Below, piece by piece: positions 8,559 through 17,560 of a DNA stretch of 64,000 bases. The notes beneath the pieces are model-generated. The model made no database searches and was not told the DNA's origin. It saw only the letters and a list, made by a program, of their open reading frames with translations. This DNA comes from Gracilimonas sediminicola (GTDB lineage Bacteria > Bacteroidota > Rhodothermia > Balneolales > Balneolaceae). Within the stretch, counting starts at the first letter, position 1. Every line of letters begins with the position of its first letter. Position numbers and translations under genes: made by a program. Where the stretch lies: contig NZ_JANDBC010000001.1 in NCBI RefSeq assembly GCF_024320785.1, forward strand, positions 2,111,424 through 2,175,423, in the 5' to 3' direction.

Positions 8559-9221
8559 TTAAGTAATATTCTCAAAAACCTTAAAACTCTCTTTCCCACA
8601 GTTCATCAAAAGATCAATGATGGAGCACTCGGGGAGGAAACCATCGCCTAACTGAGCATATTCGGGATGCTCTTTTAAAGCAGGTTTGGCCTGGTCGCTC
8701 AGCCACTGGTAGTTTTTGGAGTCATACTCCTGGTAGAGAATATCGGCTCCGGTTTTTTCCAGAAAGACATCCGGATTGGGATCGAAGCCTGAAACCTGAC
8801 TTGCCAGCTCGTACTCAATATTCAACTCCAGGTAAGTCATAATCCGCTCAAAAAAGTAGATATTGAAATCGAGGAGCTTTTCAAATTCAGCAGCTTGATC
8901 AATGTCGTGCTGCAGCTCATCTACAAAAAAATCAAACCAGGTGGCTTCGGAGTAGGAGTGATAGATGGCATTCCAAAACGGCTCTATCCAGTCCTCATCA
9001 TGTTCAATACGGACTTCACCGATAGCCTTTTTTTTGTCCTCCGTTTTAATAGGGATGTTTATCCACTGTTTGACTTGTTCCCCCTTAATAACTGCTCTGT
9101 GGGTGCGTCCCTTTCTCGACCACTGCTCCAGATCATTCCATATAACCCGGTCGGCTTTCAGCATCGCGGCAAGGTCATAGAGGTTAGGCGCAAATTGAGG
9201 TTGTACTATTGTAAGTTTCAA
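8559..9221 (-). CDS. WbqC-like family protein
   Basis: 220 residues. The start MKLTIVQPQFAPNLYDLAAML and the following WNDLEQWSRKGRTHRAVI are characteristic of WbqC-like proteins (PF08889), where the family opening contains a QP-x-F/Y-P pattern. Members lie in polysaccharide or glycolipid gene clusters and some act in sugar amino-acylation, but no reaction is firmly known for most. Here it is not in such a cluster: it is divergent from gltX and convergent with the acyl-CoA ligase. The 150-nt gap to the ligase gene contains no clear gene. Confidence 0.7.
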   Translation of the reverse strand: MKLTIVQPQFAPNLYDLAAMLKADRVIWNDLEQWSRKGRTHRAVIKGEQVKQWINIPIKTEDKKKAIGEVRIEHDEDWIEPFWNAIYHSYSEATWFDFFVDELQHDIDQAAEFEKLLDFNIYFFERIMTYLELNIEYELASQVSGFDPNPDVFLEKTGADILYQEYDSKNYQWLSDQAKPALKEHPEYAQLGDGFLPECSIIDLLMNCGKESFKVFENIT

Positions 9222-9246
9222 GAGAAATAGTGAATTAGGAAAATCA

Positions 9247-9299
9247 TTAACACGTAAGCACTTCCTTTTTTAAAAAGTACGAAAGTGTTTACGTGTTAA
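9247..9299. repeat. 17-bp inverted repeat in the wbqC-like/gltX divergent gap
   Basis: Arm TTAACACGTAAGCACTT (9247-9263) pairs with AAGTGTTTACGTGTTAA (9283-9299); one G-T wobble, 19-nt spacer containing T6 and A5 runs. It lies between divergent genes, so it is unlikely to be a terminator for either; a cruciform, operator or mobile repeat are possible. Confidence 0.6.
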
Positions 9300-9402
9300 G
9301 GTAGGTTGTTTGAAAATCAACGTCCAAATAGGTACTGTAATTTTCTTATCTTTAAAGACTATAATATTTGAATTTAAAACATTACAAAAAACGAGATACT
9401 AA

Positions 9403-10884
9403 ATGAGCGTTCGCGTACGATTTGCGCCATCACCCACCGGATTTTTACACATTGGCGGACTGAGAACCGCACTTTATAACTATTTATTTGCCCGTCACAA
9501 TGAGGGCACTTTTGTGTTGAGAATCGAAGACACCGATCAATCCCGATATGTAGAGGGAGCCGAGCAGGATATTATTGATTCCCTGGAATGGGCCGGAATG
9601 GAAATTGATGAAGGCCCCGGAAAAAGCGGAGAATTTGGTCCGTACCGACAAAGCAAGCGAAAGGATATCTATCACAAATATGCCGAGCAGCTGATTGAAG
9701 CCGGGCATGCGTACTATGCTTTCGATACCGTTGAGGAAATTGATGAGATGCGGGAGCGACTGGAAAAATCCGGTAATCCTTCTCCCAAATACGATTCCAT
9801 CACCCGTCAGTCTATGAAAAACAGCCTGACGCTTTCTCAGGATGAAGTTCAGAAACGACTGGACAACGGCGACGAATACGTGGTTCGTTTGAAGGTTCCC
9901 AGAAAAGAGAACATCCGATTTGAAGATGAAATTCGCGGGCATGTTTCTTTCGATACTGAAGGATTGGATGACCAGGTGCTATTGAAGTCAGACGGAATGC
10001 CGACCTATCACCTGGCAAATGTGGTGGACGATCACACCATGGAAATCTCGCATGTAATCCGTGGGGAAGAATGGCTGAGCAGTACGCCAAAACACATTCT
10101 TCTGTATAATGCTTTTGGATGGGAGCCGCCGAAAATGGCTCACCTGCCGTTGATTATGAGCCCGAGCGGAGGAAAGCTTTCCAAGCGTAAGGCTGAGAGC
10201 GAAGGAATTCCGGTGAACACCAAAGATTATATGAAAGGACATTACGAGCCGGACGCCCTGGTGAACTTCCTGGCTTACTTAGGATGGAGCCCCGGCGACG
10301 ATTCTGAAATTCATGACATGAAAGAGTTGTGTGGGTTATTCACACTCGATCGTGTGAGCAAAGGCGGAGCGGTTTTCAATTACAAAAAGCTGATGTGGTA
10401 CAATGAAAACTATATCCGGGAGCATTCGGTAGATGAGCTGAAGCCCAGAGTGAAGGCTCTTTTTGAAGAATCCAAGTTTGAGATCCCCGGCGATGAGTTT
10501 TTGACACACGTGATTGAATTACTCCACGAGCGCGTTTCTACCATCGAGGAATTTGTAAGTATGGGCGCGTTCTTTTTCGAAGCTCCAACCGAGTATGATG
10601 AAAATGCGCTCAAAAAATGGAAGGATGACAGCCCGGTGATTCTAAAAGCTTATCGTGATAAAATCGAGCAGCTTTCCGAAGAAGAGTTTGAAGCGGTAAC
10701 GCTGAAGGACAAGATCAAAGAAACCATTGAAGAGCATGAAGTTGGTTTCGGAAAGCTGATGATGCCCCTGCGTGTGGCTGTTAGTGGGCAAGGTTTTGGT
10801 CCTGACCTGACACCGGCGCTTGAGCTCATCGGAAAAGAAGAAGTGCTGGATCGTATTGATACAGCCATCGACAAACTGGGGTGA
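9403..10884 (+). CDS. gltX: Glutamyl-tRNA synthetase
   Basis: 493 residues, usual length. It charges tRNA-Glu with glutamate in the cytoplasm. The class I signature is clear: RFAPSPTGFLHIGG near the start (HIGH motif as HIGG at 16-19) and KLSKRK (KMSKS motif) near 259. DDHTMEISHVIRGEEWLSSTPKH is also typical of GlxRS. The C-terminal alpha-helical anticodon-binding domain follows. Whether it is discriminating or also charges tRNA-Gln cannot be decided here. It is monocistronic and followed by a repeat-rich gap. Confidence 0.95.
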   Translation: MSVRVRFAPSPTGFLHIGGLRTALYNYLFARHNEGTFVLRIEDTDQSRYVEGAEQDIIDSLEWAGMEIDEGPGKSGEFGPYRQSKRKDIYHKYAEQLIEAGHAYYAFDTVEEIDEMRERLEKSGNPSPKYDSITRQSMKNSLTLSQDEVQKRLDNGDEYVVRLKVPRKENIRFEDEIRGHVSFDTEGLDDQVLLKSDGMPTYHLANVVDDHTMEISHVIRGEEWLSSTPKHILLYNAFGWEPPKMAHLPLIMSPSGGKLSKRKAESEGIPVNTKDYMKGHYEPDALVNFLAYLGWSPGDDSEIHDMKELCGLFTLDRVSKGGAVFNYKKLMWYNENYIREHSVDELKPRVKALFEESKFEIPGDEFLTHVIELLHERVSTIEEFVSMGAFFFEAPTEYDENALKKWKDDSPVILKAYRDKIEQLSEEEFEAVTLKDKIKETIEEHEVGFGKLMMPLRVAVSGQGFGPDLTPALELIGKEEVLDRIDTAIDKLG

Positions 10885-10959
10885 TGGAACACGGATTAGC
10901 CGGATTTAGCGAATAGTCGCAGATAAGTTTTGTAGATAAGTCAATAACTATAAATCAGT

Positions 10960-11149
10960 GACTATCTGTAGTATCAGTGTTATCTGCGTTCAAATTCTAT
11001 GGTAAAGTGAGTGAGGTAAAACACGGCAATAGCGCAAGTGTCGCGCTTATGCGGTGTTGAATTCGGCTTTGTTGGCAGTCTTGAAAGTCCAAGCGGACGC
11101 TTGAACTATTGAACAATCTGACTATCTGTAGTATCAGTGTCATCTGCGT
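10960..11149. repeat. Direct repeat pair, 30 nt, 29/30 identical
   Basis: Copies at 10960-10989 and 11120-11149 begin GACTATCTGTAGTATCAG and end ATCTGCGT, differing by one T/C. They are 160 nt apart and enclose a REP-like palindrome; possibly the remains of a duplication or of a mobile repeat. Confidence 0.7.
11025..11060. repeat. REP-like palindrome, copy 1
   Basis: Starts GGCAATAGCGCAAGTGTC, exactly the same 18 nt as at 24115-24132, followed by an imperfect complement (GCGCTTATGC). A third, decayed copy is at 24260. Shared words in three intergenic places argue for a dispersed family rather than chance. Confidence 0.6.
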
Positions 11150-11174
11150 CCCAATTCCATTTAAAAAGGATATG

Positions 11175-11242
11175 ATGTAAACCTTTCCAAAGTTAAAACG
11201 GGAAGGTTTACATTATTTGGCATGAACAACTTTGGAAAGGTT
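11175..11242. repeat. Nested inverted repeat (two alternative hairpins)
   Basis: AACCTTTCCAAAGTT (11180-11194) is perfectly complementary to 11228-11242. An alternative pairing uses ATGTAAACC-TTTCC (11175-11188) with GGAAGGTTTACAT (11201-11213), with one bulged base. No T-run follows. Confidence 0.6.
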
Positions 11243-11250
11243 GGTTAAAA

Positions 11251-11327
11251 GCCAATAAGCCAATAAGCCAATAAGCCAATAAGCCAATAAGCCAATAAGC
11301 CAATAAGCCAATAAGCCAATAAGCCAA
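11251..11327. repeat. Octamer tandem array (GCCAATAA)x9 plus partial unit
   Basis: Nine perfect copies of GCCAATAA (11251-11322) and GCCAA (11323-11327). Perfect copies imply recent slippage. The array lies about 50 nt beyond the 3' end of the minus-strand M14 gene, so it would not change a reading frame. Confidence 0.95.
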
Positions 11328-11379
11328 AAAAAGGAGATCGCGGGTCCGGGCCCGCGATGACTCACTTCACTTCATTTTA

Positions 11380-13125
11380 TTATTTCTTTCGGGAAACCAG
11401 TCCGCCTTTCTTACTATCTACGGTGATGGTATAATTGTTACCACGGCTGATAATCCACCGAACGGTTACTGAATCCATTCCGGGAATGTTATCCACGGCC
11501 AGTTTCTCAGGATTGTGTTTTTGCTCTATGGTTTGATTCAGTGCTCGGTTCGTAACAATCATGCCGGCTTCAACCCGGGCCCCGTCAATACTGATGTAAT
11601 TCGGAGGGGTAATCTTGTATTTCAGATCCTGGCTGGCATGAGTGGGAATCATACGGGTGTTGGTAATTACGGCTGTCACTTCCTTAAGGCCACCACCTAA
11701 ATCCCTTTCAGAAATCTCATCAATAACCAGTTGAGGGGTGTGGTAAGCGTGGTAAATGGTGAAGGCCATATTTCGGTGTGCCATCTGCTCCAGTAGAAAC
11801 CCGGGGTGGGCACGACCGAGGTTTTTCTTAAGCCCGCCTATTTCAATCTCTCCGTACTGAGGGTGATCATAGGGCTCCCATTCCACCAGAGCATCATTAA
11901 AAAGGAGGTATTTGTTGAATTCATACACTTGTTCGCCATACCGGCCACCGCCATCTTCATTAAACATCTCGTAGGGAGTCCACAGCTCGTTGGTAAAAGT
12001 AAACGCTCCACGGCTTCCGTAGAACCAGTCCAGTTCTCCGCCAAACACACTGTAGAGATCTTCAAAAACAACCAGGTAGTCATAGCCGGGCATCAGGCGT
12101 TCTCCCATTTCTCCGATGGCGTCATACACCTGTACATCCGATCGATTGTAGGTATCGCGATCTTCTTCGGCACCCGGTCCGCGCAGCATCATACCGCCGG
12201 CGTTATGGTAACTCTGTCCGGCCGCGATGTTGGGGTGATCCATCACAAATTCCATCACCGCTCTGTTCTCAGGCAGTGAAAAAGGATATTTGTGCGCTCC
12301 GCGTTGAATATAATCGGGTTGCCAGTTCCAGCCCCAGTCCCGGTTAGGATCGTAATAGCCTTCGGCATCTTCATTGATGCGACCATCGTTGTCGTTATCC
12401 AGCCCTTCCGATCCAAGCAGTTCATATTCGCCGAACTCGCCGTCTCCTACACGCTGCATCAGTTCGGGATATTCAGGATGGGGATTAAACTGCCCGCGCG
12501 GATTCTTGCGGCGCATGTAGGTGATGCTTCCGTCGCCATTCAGGTCATCGTATTTGTCTTCATTAACCTTTCCGTCCAGGTCGTTGTCGATGGGCTTCAT
12601 CCCGGACCGGGGAGAGCTTGCGGTATTCGGAGCCTCAAAGAAGTTTTCGCGTCCATCCGGGTTGATGGTTGGTGCGATATAAAACGTCTTTTCATTCAAC
12701 AGCTGCGTGATGAACTCATTCTTTCCAAACATCTCAGCGAGATACCAAGCGGTGTAAAGCGAGACTTCCGTTCCTTGTATTTCGTTAGAGTGAATGTTTC
12801 CGTCTATATACATAGCCGGCTTTCGGTCTGCGTTGCCTTCCCTGAAATTGCTGACGGTCAGTAACCAGATATCACGCCCTTCATAAGACTTTCCAATCGA
12901 TTCTCGTTTAACGAGGTTTGGATGAGCATCAGCCAGTTCTTTGGTGAAATCAGTGATGGTCTCATAGGTATAGTATCGGTTCCAGCTGGCTTCCACTTTT
13001 GGATTGGCCGGTGAACCGGCTGCCTGGAAAAACCCATCGGTAATTTGGCCTTGAACCGTTGACGGCTGCATCCAGACAAGACCAACAAGGGCTGTAAAAA
13101 GTAAAAAGTGTGTTAATTTCTTCAT
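11380..13125 (-). CDS. Secreted M14 family zinc carboxypeptidase
   Basis: 581 residues with signal peptide ending near VQGQ (about 27). Zinc ligands His112 and Glu115 are in the motif NIHSNEIQG; a second His is in QSYHNAGG and the catalytic Glu in FTNELWTP. NPDGRENF and PNRDWGWNW carry the substrate-binding Asn/Arg pattern. Two Asp-rich loops (DNDLDGKVNED and DNDNDGRINED) look like calcium-binding insertions. A C-terminal beta domain follows. It should trim C-terminal residues from exported peptides. It is 8 nt downstream of a paralogue that has lost these ligands, in one operon. Confidence 0.9.
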   Translation of the reverse strand: MKKLTHFLLFTALVGLVWMQPSTVQGQITDGFFQAAGSPANPKVEASWNRYYTYETITDFTKELADAHPNLVKRESIGKSYEGRDIWLLTVSNFREGNADRKPAMYIDGNIHSNEIQGTEVSLYTAWYLAEMFGKNEFITQLLNEKTFYIAPTINPDGRENFFEAPNTASSPRSGMKPIDNDLDGKVNEDKYDDLNGDGSITYMRRKNPRGQFNPHPEYPELMQRVGDGEFGEYELLGSEGLDNDNDGRINEDAEGYYDPNRDWGWNWQPDYIQRGAHKYPFSLPENRAVMEFVMDHPNIAAGQSYHNAGGMMLRGPGAEEDRDTYNRSDVQVYDAIGEMGERLMPGYDYLVVFEDLYSVFGGELDWFYGSRGAFTFTNELWTPYEMFNEDGGGRYGEQVYEFNKYLLFNDALVEWEPYDHPQYGEIEIGGLKKNLGRAHPGFLLEQMAHRNMAFTIYHAYHTPQLVIDEISERDLGGGLKEVTAVITNTRMIPTHASQDLKYKITPPNYISIDGARVEAGMIVTNRALNQTIEQKHNPEKLAVDNIPGMDSVTVRWIISRGNNYTITVDSKKGGLVSRKK

Positions 13126-13133
13126 GGCTAACT

Positions 13134-14780
13134 CTATCGGATGGTATGTTCTTTGGTTGAAATTCCGGTATTCGGGGCTCCGGCTGAGAGGCTGAAAGTG
13201 CCTTTTCCTCGAACCAGCCAGGTTTTCTGAATGCTTCCGTCACCTTGAATCGACTCAATGGTATCCAGCCTTTCACCGCTCACAAGTTCAAGTCCGTTTG
13301 AAAGGCTAATCTCCACAACTACTTCTTTTACCCAATCGGTACGTTCTCCCAGTCGGGAGGCTGTCGGTAAAATTCCATCATTGTGGATATCCACGGTGAT
13401 TCGGGTCAGGTTCCGGCCGGCTTGTTGTGCTTCAAAATTCACAAGTTTAACGGATGGCTTCATGGAAGCAAGTTCCAGGATAAAGTCGGTATGTTTTTGA
13501 GCAAGTGAATCCACCATTTGGTAAGGAGGATTTAACCGTACATAAGGTTTAATACCACCCACCTCCACTGTTTTGTTCGGAAAATCGGGGTGATTAACTT
13601 GCTGCCATTCTGCAAAGGCATTCAGGTTATTCTGCTCAGCCCAGGCAAGGAACTGGGCATCTTCGCTGTCAAATTTCAGAGGTTCTTCTTCCTCATCGGT
13701 TACTTCGGGAGTCCACCAACCGGGAGTGCTGAAGCTAAATCGGCCATAGTGGAAATACGCCCACTGGAAAAAGTCGCCGGGCTGTCCGTTCATCTCCGGA
13801 GCATTTTTGAGTCCGGTTATGTCGTTGTATTTGTCGGATACGAGTTTATTGATGGCTACATCATCTTCATACCAACCTTTGATTACGCGCTGACTAACAG
13901 CTCCCCGATTGAACTTTACGGGCGTACTCAGGTTATTGGCCGGGCCAAACGATACAACGGAAAAAACGTTAGGTGCTTCCTCAAACAAGAAGTCTAAAAC
14001 GGCCCGGGTCTCAATCTGGGAAGCCATATTCTCTCCGGCGCCCGGTTCAAAGTAGGGATAATCGTAGGTGAAGTTCATGTTGATATTGACGCCACCAGGG
14101 TTGTCTTCATTGAATGCCCCGTCTCCATCATCATCGATACCCTCGGTGAATAATTTATAAGAACCTTTTTCCCCTTTAGTGATGTCGGCCTTTTTCAATA
14201 ACCGCTCATCTTCTGGGTGAATCATCCACTTACCGGTTTCGTCCTGCACCCGCATCATGGTTATGAGGTTATCGTTGTTCAGATCGTTAAAAGGATCTTC
14301 ATCAAAAGCATCGTCTCGGTCTTCGTTGGTGGAGGAGGTGTTTACATCCCGTTCATACTTCAGCGAAGCAAAATACTGCTCGGTGGCATCCGGGTTAATT
14401 CTCGGAAGCACATAAAATGTGGTGGTTTGTAGAAGCCGGCTGACTTCCTCTGAAGAAGCATTCGCAAGCAGTTTCTCCGCAAAAGTTAAGGCAAGCTCGC
14501 TTCCAAGAAGGTGTGAGCCTTTAGCCCCGCCCACCACTGCAACCGCCGGATGGTTTTGGACATCACCCGAACCAATGGTAAGCAGCCAGATATCCCGGCC
14601 ATCTTTTGTTTTGGCAAGAGAGGTAAGTTGGGCGAGGTTTTCATAATTGTCTTCAAGCTCATTCAACCGGTCGGTAAGCGTGTTGAAGTTGCTATAGCTG
14701 TTCTGAGCGACGGTAAACCCCGATAAGCAGAGTCCCCATCCCAAAATAAACAGCATCGATCGCAGTATCCTGTTATTCAT
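13134..14780 (-). CDS. Secreted M14-like pseudopeptidase (zinc site lost)
   Basis: 548 residues, signal peptide to about 26. It aligns throughout with the downstream M14 gene (TKDGRDIWLLTIG against YEGRDIWLLTVS; INPDATEQYFA against INPDGRENFFE). The active site is gone: the zinc motif reads GAKGSHLLGSE, so Lys87 and His90 replace the His and Glu of the partner; the SYHNAGG region reads SFGPANNLS; and the Glu of FTNELWTP is replaced in FSTPGWWTP. Asp-rich loops are kept. The frame is intact and long, so this is a maintained non-enzymatic or altered protein rather than a decayed gene. It is first in the two-gene operon, 8 nt before its partner. Confidence 0.85.
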   Translation of the reverse strand: MNNRILRSMLFILGWGLCLSGFTVAQNSYSNFNTLTDRLNELEDNYENLAQLTSLAKTKDGRDIWLLTIGSGDVQNHPAVAVVGGAKGSHLLGSELALTFAEKLLANASSEEVSRLLQTTTFYVLPRINPDATEQYFASLKYERDVNTSSTNEDRDDAFDEDPFNDLNNDNLITMMRVQDETGKWMIHPEDERLLKKADITKGEKGSYKLFTEGIDDDGDGAFNEDNPGGVNINMNFTYDYPYFEPGAGENMASQIETRAVLDFLFEEAPNVFSVVSFGPANNLSTPVKFNRGAVSQRVIKGWYEDDVAINKLVSDKYNDITGLKNAPEMNGQPGDFFQWAYFHYGRFSFSTPGWWTPEVTDEEEEPLKFDSEDAQFLAWAEQNNLNAFAEWQQVNHPDFPNKTVEVGGIKPYVRLNPPYQMVDSLAQKHTDFILELASMKPSVKLVNFEAQQAGRNLTRITVDIHNDGILPTASRLGERTDWVKEVVVEISLSNGLELVSGERLDTIESIQGDGSIQKTWLVRGKGTFSLSAGAPNTGISTKEHTIR

Positions 14781-14947
14781 ATTCCGTAATTAGATTTTAA
14801 AGTATAGCGAGATAGTAACCCGTTGAACGCTGCAATTCAAAGGCAGAACTGTTAAAAGTTAATAAGCAGGCCCAACTTAGCATCTTGGTTTTAACTCAAT
14901 AGATGTTATTTTCTGAGCGGCTTAATAATCAGACACGATAATCACGC

Positions 14948-16663
14948 ATGAAAAAGAAAATAGCAGCACTCATTGGGGTGGTTTCCCTATTCATTTTAGC
15001 GTCTCAGTATGCCTGGGCAGATGTACAAACGGCTGAGGCTTCCTCATCCATAGTAGGTAGCTGGCTCAGTATCCTTCCGCCACTGGTAGCTATTGGAATC
15101 GCCCTGATCTTCCGTCAGGTTCTGTTCGCGTTATTTTTGGGGATCTGGATGGGAGCCTACCTGGCCGGTGAACTTACCTTTTTAAATGTATTCGACAGCT
15201 TTTTTGCTTCTTTGAGTGATTACATCGTGCCGGGGGTTTCAGATCCGGACAGAATGAGTATCGTAATTTTTTCCATCCTGATTGGCGGTATGGTAGGTAT
15301 CATCACCGATAACGGAGGAACCCGTGGGGTTATTAAGGCCATTACCCGGTTTGTGCGAACAAAAGTGCAGGGACAGTTAGTGACTTCGCTGATGGGTTTT
15401 GTAGTATTTTTTGATGATTACGCTAATACGATGGTGGTGGGAAATACCATGCGTCCGCTAACCGATAAGCTTCGCATTTCGAGAGCAAAACTGGCGTACC
15501 TGGTGGATGCTACTGCCGCACCCATTGCCACTATTGCTCTGGTGAGTACCTGGATTGGTGCTATGGTGGGATTCATTGCCACAGCCGAAGCAGAAATGGC
15601 CAATTTTAATGAAGCAGCCTACTCGGTATTTATCAATTCACTGCCGTACAACTTCTACGCATTCTTCACCATTTTATTCGTGATCCTGATTGCCGCTTCC
15701 GGGCGTGATTTTGGCACCATGCTGAAGGCTCGTATAGACCTGTATAAGGCCAAGCACGATTCCAAGCTGGATAAATACAATCTCTACAAAGATAAAATTG
15801 AGGAAGACGAGGCCAAGAAATCTGAATCGCATTGGGCAAATGCGGCCATCCCGATTCTGACGCTTGTATTCGGAACCATAATCGGGTTGTTTGTGACCGG
15901 TGAAGGAAACAGCATTCAGGCTATTGTTGAGACTGCTAATTCATATGATGCTTTATTATGGGGATCACTGGCTTCCGTAGTGGTAGCCATTGGGATGACG
16001 CTGGCTCAGAAGCTGCTTGACATCGAAAAAACGCTGGAAGGCATGATGAATGGCATGCATGTGATGTTTGACGGAGTGCTGATCCTGGTACTGGCATGGG
16101 GATTGAGTGATGTGACGGTGGCACTGGGTACCGCCGATTACCTGGTTTCTGTTTTCGGAGAAACGCTGAATCCTTATTGGATGCCGGCAATTGTACTGGT
16201 GCTTTCGGCGCTGACGGCATTTGCAACCGGTTCAAGCTGGGGAACCATGGGAATTTTGATGCCGCTGGTAGTCCCACTGGGTTGGGAGATTGGAATTAAT
16301 ACCGGCGTACCTATGGAAACCACACTGGAGATTATCTATGCAAGTGTGAGTGCAGTATTAGCCGGATCGGTTTGGGGAGATCATTGCTCACCGATTTCAG
16401 ACACCACTATTTTAAGTTCGTTAGCCACGCAGTGTGATCATGTGGAGCATGTAAATACGCAGCTTCCATATGCGATGATTGTTGGTACGATTAGTATTCT
16501 GGCTATGATTGCGGCGATCGTTTTAAACATCTCTGTTTGGATTATCTACCCGGTTGGGGTCGCCATCATTGTGGGGATTATCTACAAATTCGGGAAAATA
16601 CCTGATCCTGAAAACTACACACCGGAAGGGAAAGAACCGGCCATCACCAGCCTGGACGGATAA
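14948..16663 (+). CDS. NhaC family Na+/H+ antiporter
   Basis: 571 residues with an N-terminal leader-like segment and at least ten hydrophobic helices. Family marks include MVGIITDNGGTRGVI, FVVFFDDYANTMVVGNTMRPLTD, STWIGAMVGF, AFATGSSWGTMGILMPLVVPL and GSVWGDHCSPISDTTILSS. It should exchange sodium for protons (some relatives carry amino or organic acids with sodium) across the inner membrane, which fits a marine organism. Divergent from the M14 operon; convergent with the NRDE gene. Confidence 0.9.
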   Translation: MKKKIAALIGVVSLFILASQYAWADVQTAEASSSIVGSWLSILPPLVAIGIALIFRQVLFALFLGIWMGAYLAGELTFLNVFDSFFASLSDYIVPGVSDPDRMSIVIFSILIGGMVGIITDNGGTRGVIKAITRFVRTKVQGQLVTSLMGFVVFFDDYANTMVVGNTMRPLTDKLRISRAKLAYLVDATAAPIATIALVSTWIGAMVGFIATAEAEMANFNEAAYSVFINSLPYNFYAFFTILFVILIAASGRDFGTMLKARIDLYKAKHDSKLDKYNLYKDKIEEDEAKKSESHWANAAIPILTLVFGTIIGLFVTGEGNSIQAIVETANSYDALLWGSLASVVVAIGMTLAQKLLDIEKTLEGMMNGMHVMFDGVLILVLAWGLSDVTVALGTADYLVSVFGETLNPYWMPAIVLVLSALTAFATGSSWGTMGILMPLVVPLGWEIGINTGVPMETTLEIIYASVSAVLAGSVWGDHCSPISDTTILSSLATQCDHVEHVNTQLPYAMIVGTISILAMIAAIVLNISVWIIYPVGVAIIVGIIYKFGKIPDPENYTPEGKEPAITSLDG

Positions 16664-16713
16664 AAGGATGGAATTTTATGGTCAGAATCGAAGAGGAAGA
16701 ATTTCTGCCGGCA

Positions 16714-17478
16714 TTAAATACTGAAGTGCTGTTCGCCTTCAACCTGTGTGGTTCCCGGTTTAAACCTTCGCTCGGTAAAATCGATGGTTCCTTCTTTATC
16801 AATTAGCAGAACCGTGGAACACCGGGAACCATAGCTTTCGGTTTTGATGAAAATGGAGGAGACTGCTTTTTCTAATTCTTTGGGAATGCCGGTTACAGGA
16901 AGTTCAGTATCGGGTGCTTTTCGCTCATCAGCCAGAAGCTTGAACAACTCTTCTTTATCAAAATTCTCTTCAGAAATGATAGTTTTTAATTGCTGATTGG
17001 CTCTTTCTAACTTCGGCCAGGGCGTGTCGAGCAGGGCATTGCTCAACCCATGAATACCCGGTTCAATCCGGCTTACTTTTTTATTCTGGTTGGAATAGTG
17101 GTAAAAGTCTTTGTGATCCCACACCAGTAAATTAAAGCCGTTATACAATTCGGCCTTTTTCGAAAGTCCGGCCAGGTAATCCATTGCCGTTTGCTTGTTC
17201 TTCAGGTAATCGAGAACGATTTCCCCTCTGCTGGGTGGGTCTTCTTTTTTGATGGAAGGGTCGCGATAGTTGGTAAGAGCGCTCCATCTTCCATCTTTAT
17301 TTACTCCCAGCCAGGTACCGCCCGCTTCAAGGTCTTTACCGGCTAAGATATTTGGTTTACCTTCCTCTGTCCAAAATTGTGCTTTACGTGTTGGCCGACC
17401 ATAGAACTCATCCCGATTGCCGGCTAAGATAAGATCGTATTTGGGGTGAGCCTTGTATGCGAATGTGATTAAGCACAT
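16714..17478 (-). CDS. NRDE family protein (TANGO2-like)
   Basis: 254 residues from the ATG whose product begins MCLITFAY; this start is preferred over one four codons earlier because family members open with Met-Cys, Cys2 being the possible N-terminal nucleophile. The name-giving motif AGNRDEFYGRPT is present, followed by ILAGKDLEAGGTWLGVNKDGRWSALTNYR with only short variations from the family consensus, and a late SRCSTVLLID. Fold is Ntn-hydrolase-like. Function in bacteria is not settled; the eukaryotic relative TANGO2 has been linked to haem or lipid handling. Confidence 0.85.
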   Translation of the reverse strand: MCLITFAYKAHPKYDLILAGNRDEFYGRPTRKAQFWTEEGKPNILAGKDLEAGGTWLGVNKDGRWSALTNYRDPSIKKEDPPSRGEIVLDYLKNKQTAMDYLAGLSKKAELYNGFNLLVWDHKDFYHYSNQNKKVSRIEPGIHGLSNALLDTPWPKLERANQQLKTIISEENFDKEELFKLLADERKAPDTELPVTGIPKELEKAVSSIFIKTESYGSRCSTVLLIDKEGTIDFTERRFKPGTTQVEGEQHFSI

Positions 17479-17560
17479 AAATAATACCAACGGGTTTCGA
17501 TATTTGCCTGAATCTAAGCATATTCATGAAACCTAATACAAGTTTTTCGTAAAGAGATAC

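Larger units (their letters stand above)
10885..11379. other. Repeat-rich intergenic region without genes
   Basis: 495 nt between gltX and the M14 peptidase gene. I find no credible coding region. It holds a duplicated 30-nt segment (10960-10989 and 11120-11149), a REP-like palindrome (11025-11060), a second palindromic core AAGCGGACGCTTG near 11091-11103, a nested inverted repeat (11175-11242) and an octamer tandem array (11251-11327). The opening words (ACACGGATTAGCCGGATT) resemble short interspersed sequences common in many bacterial genomes. Confidence 0.7.

Noticed and set aside
11251..11327. Possible CRISPR-like array
   Set aside because: Units are 8 nt, directly adjoining, with no spacers and no cas genes nearby; it is a simple tandem repeat.
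12292..12864. 190-codon plus-strand frame opposite the M14 gene
   Set aside because: Antisense to a well-supported coding region and without recognisable features.
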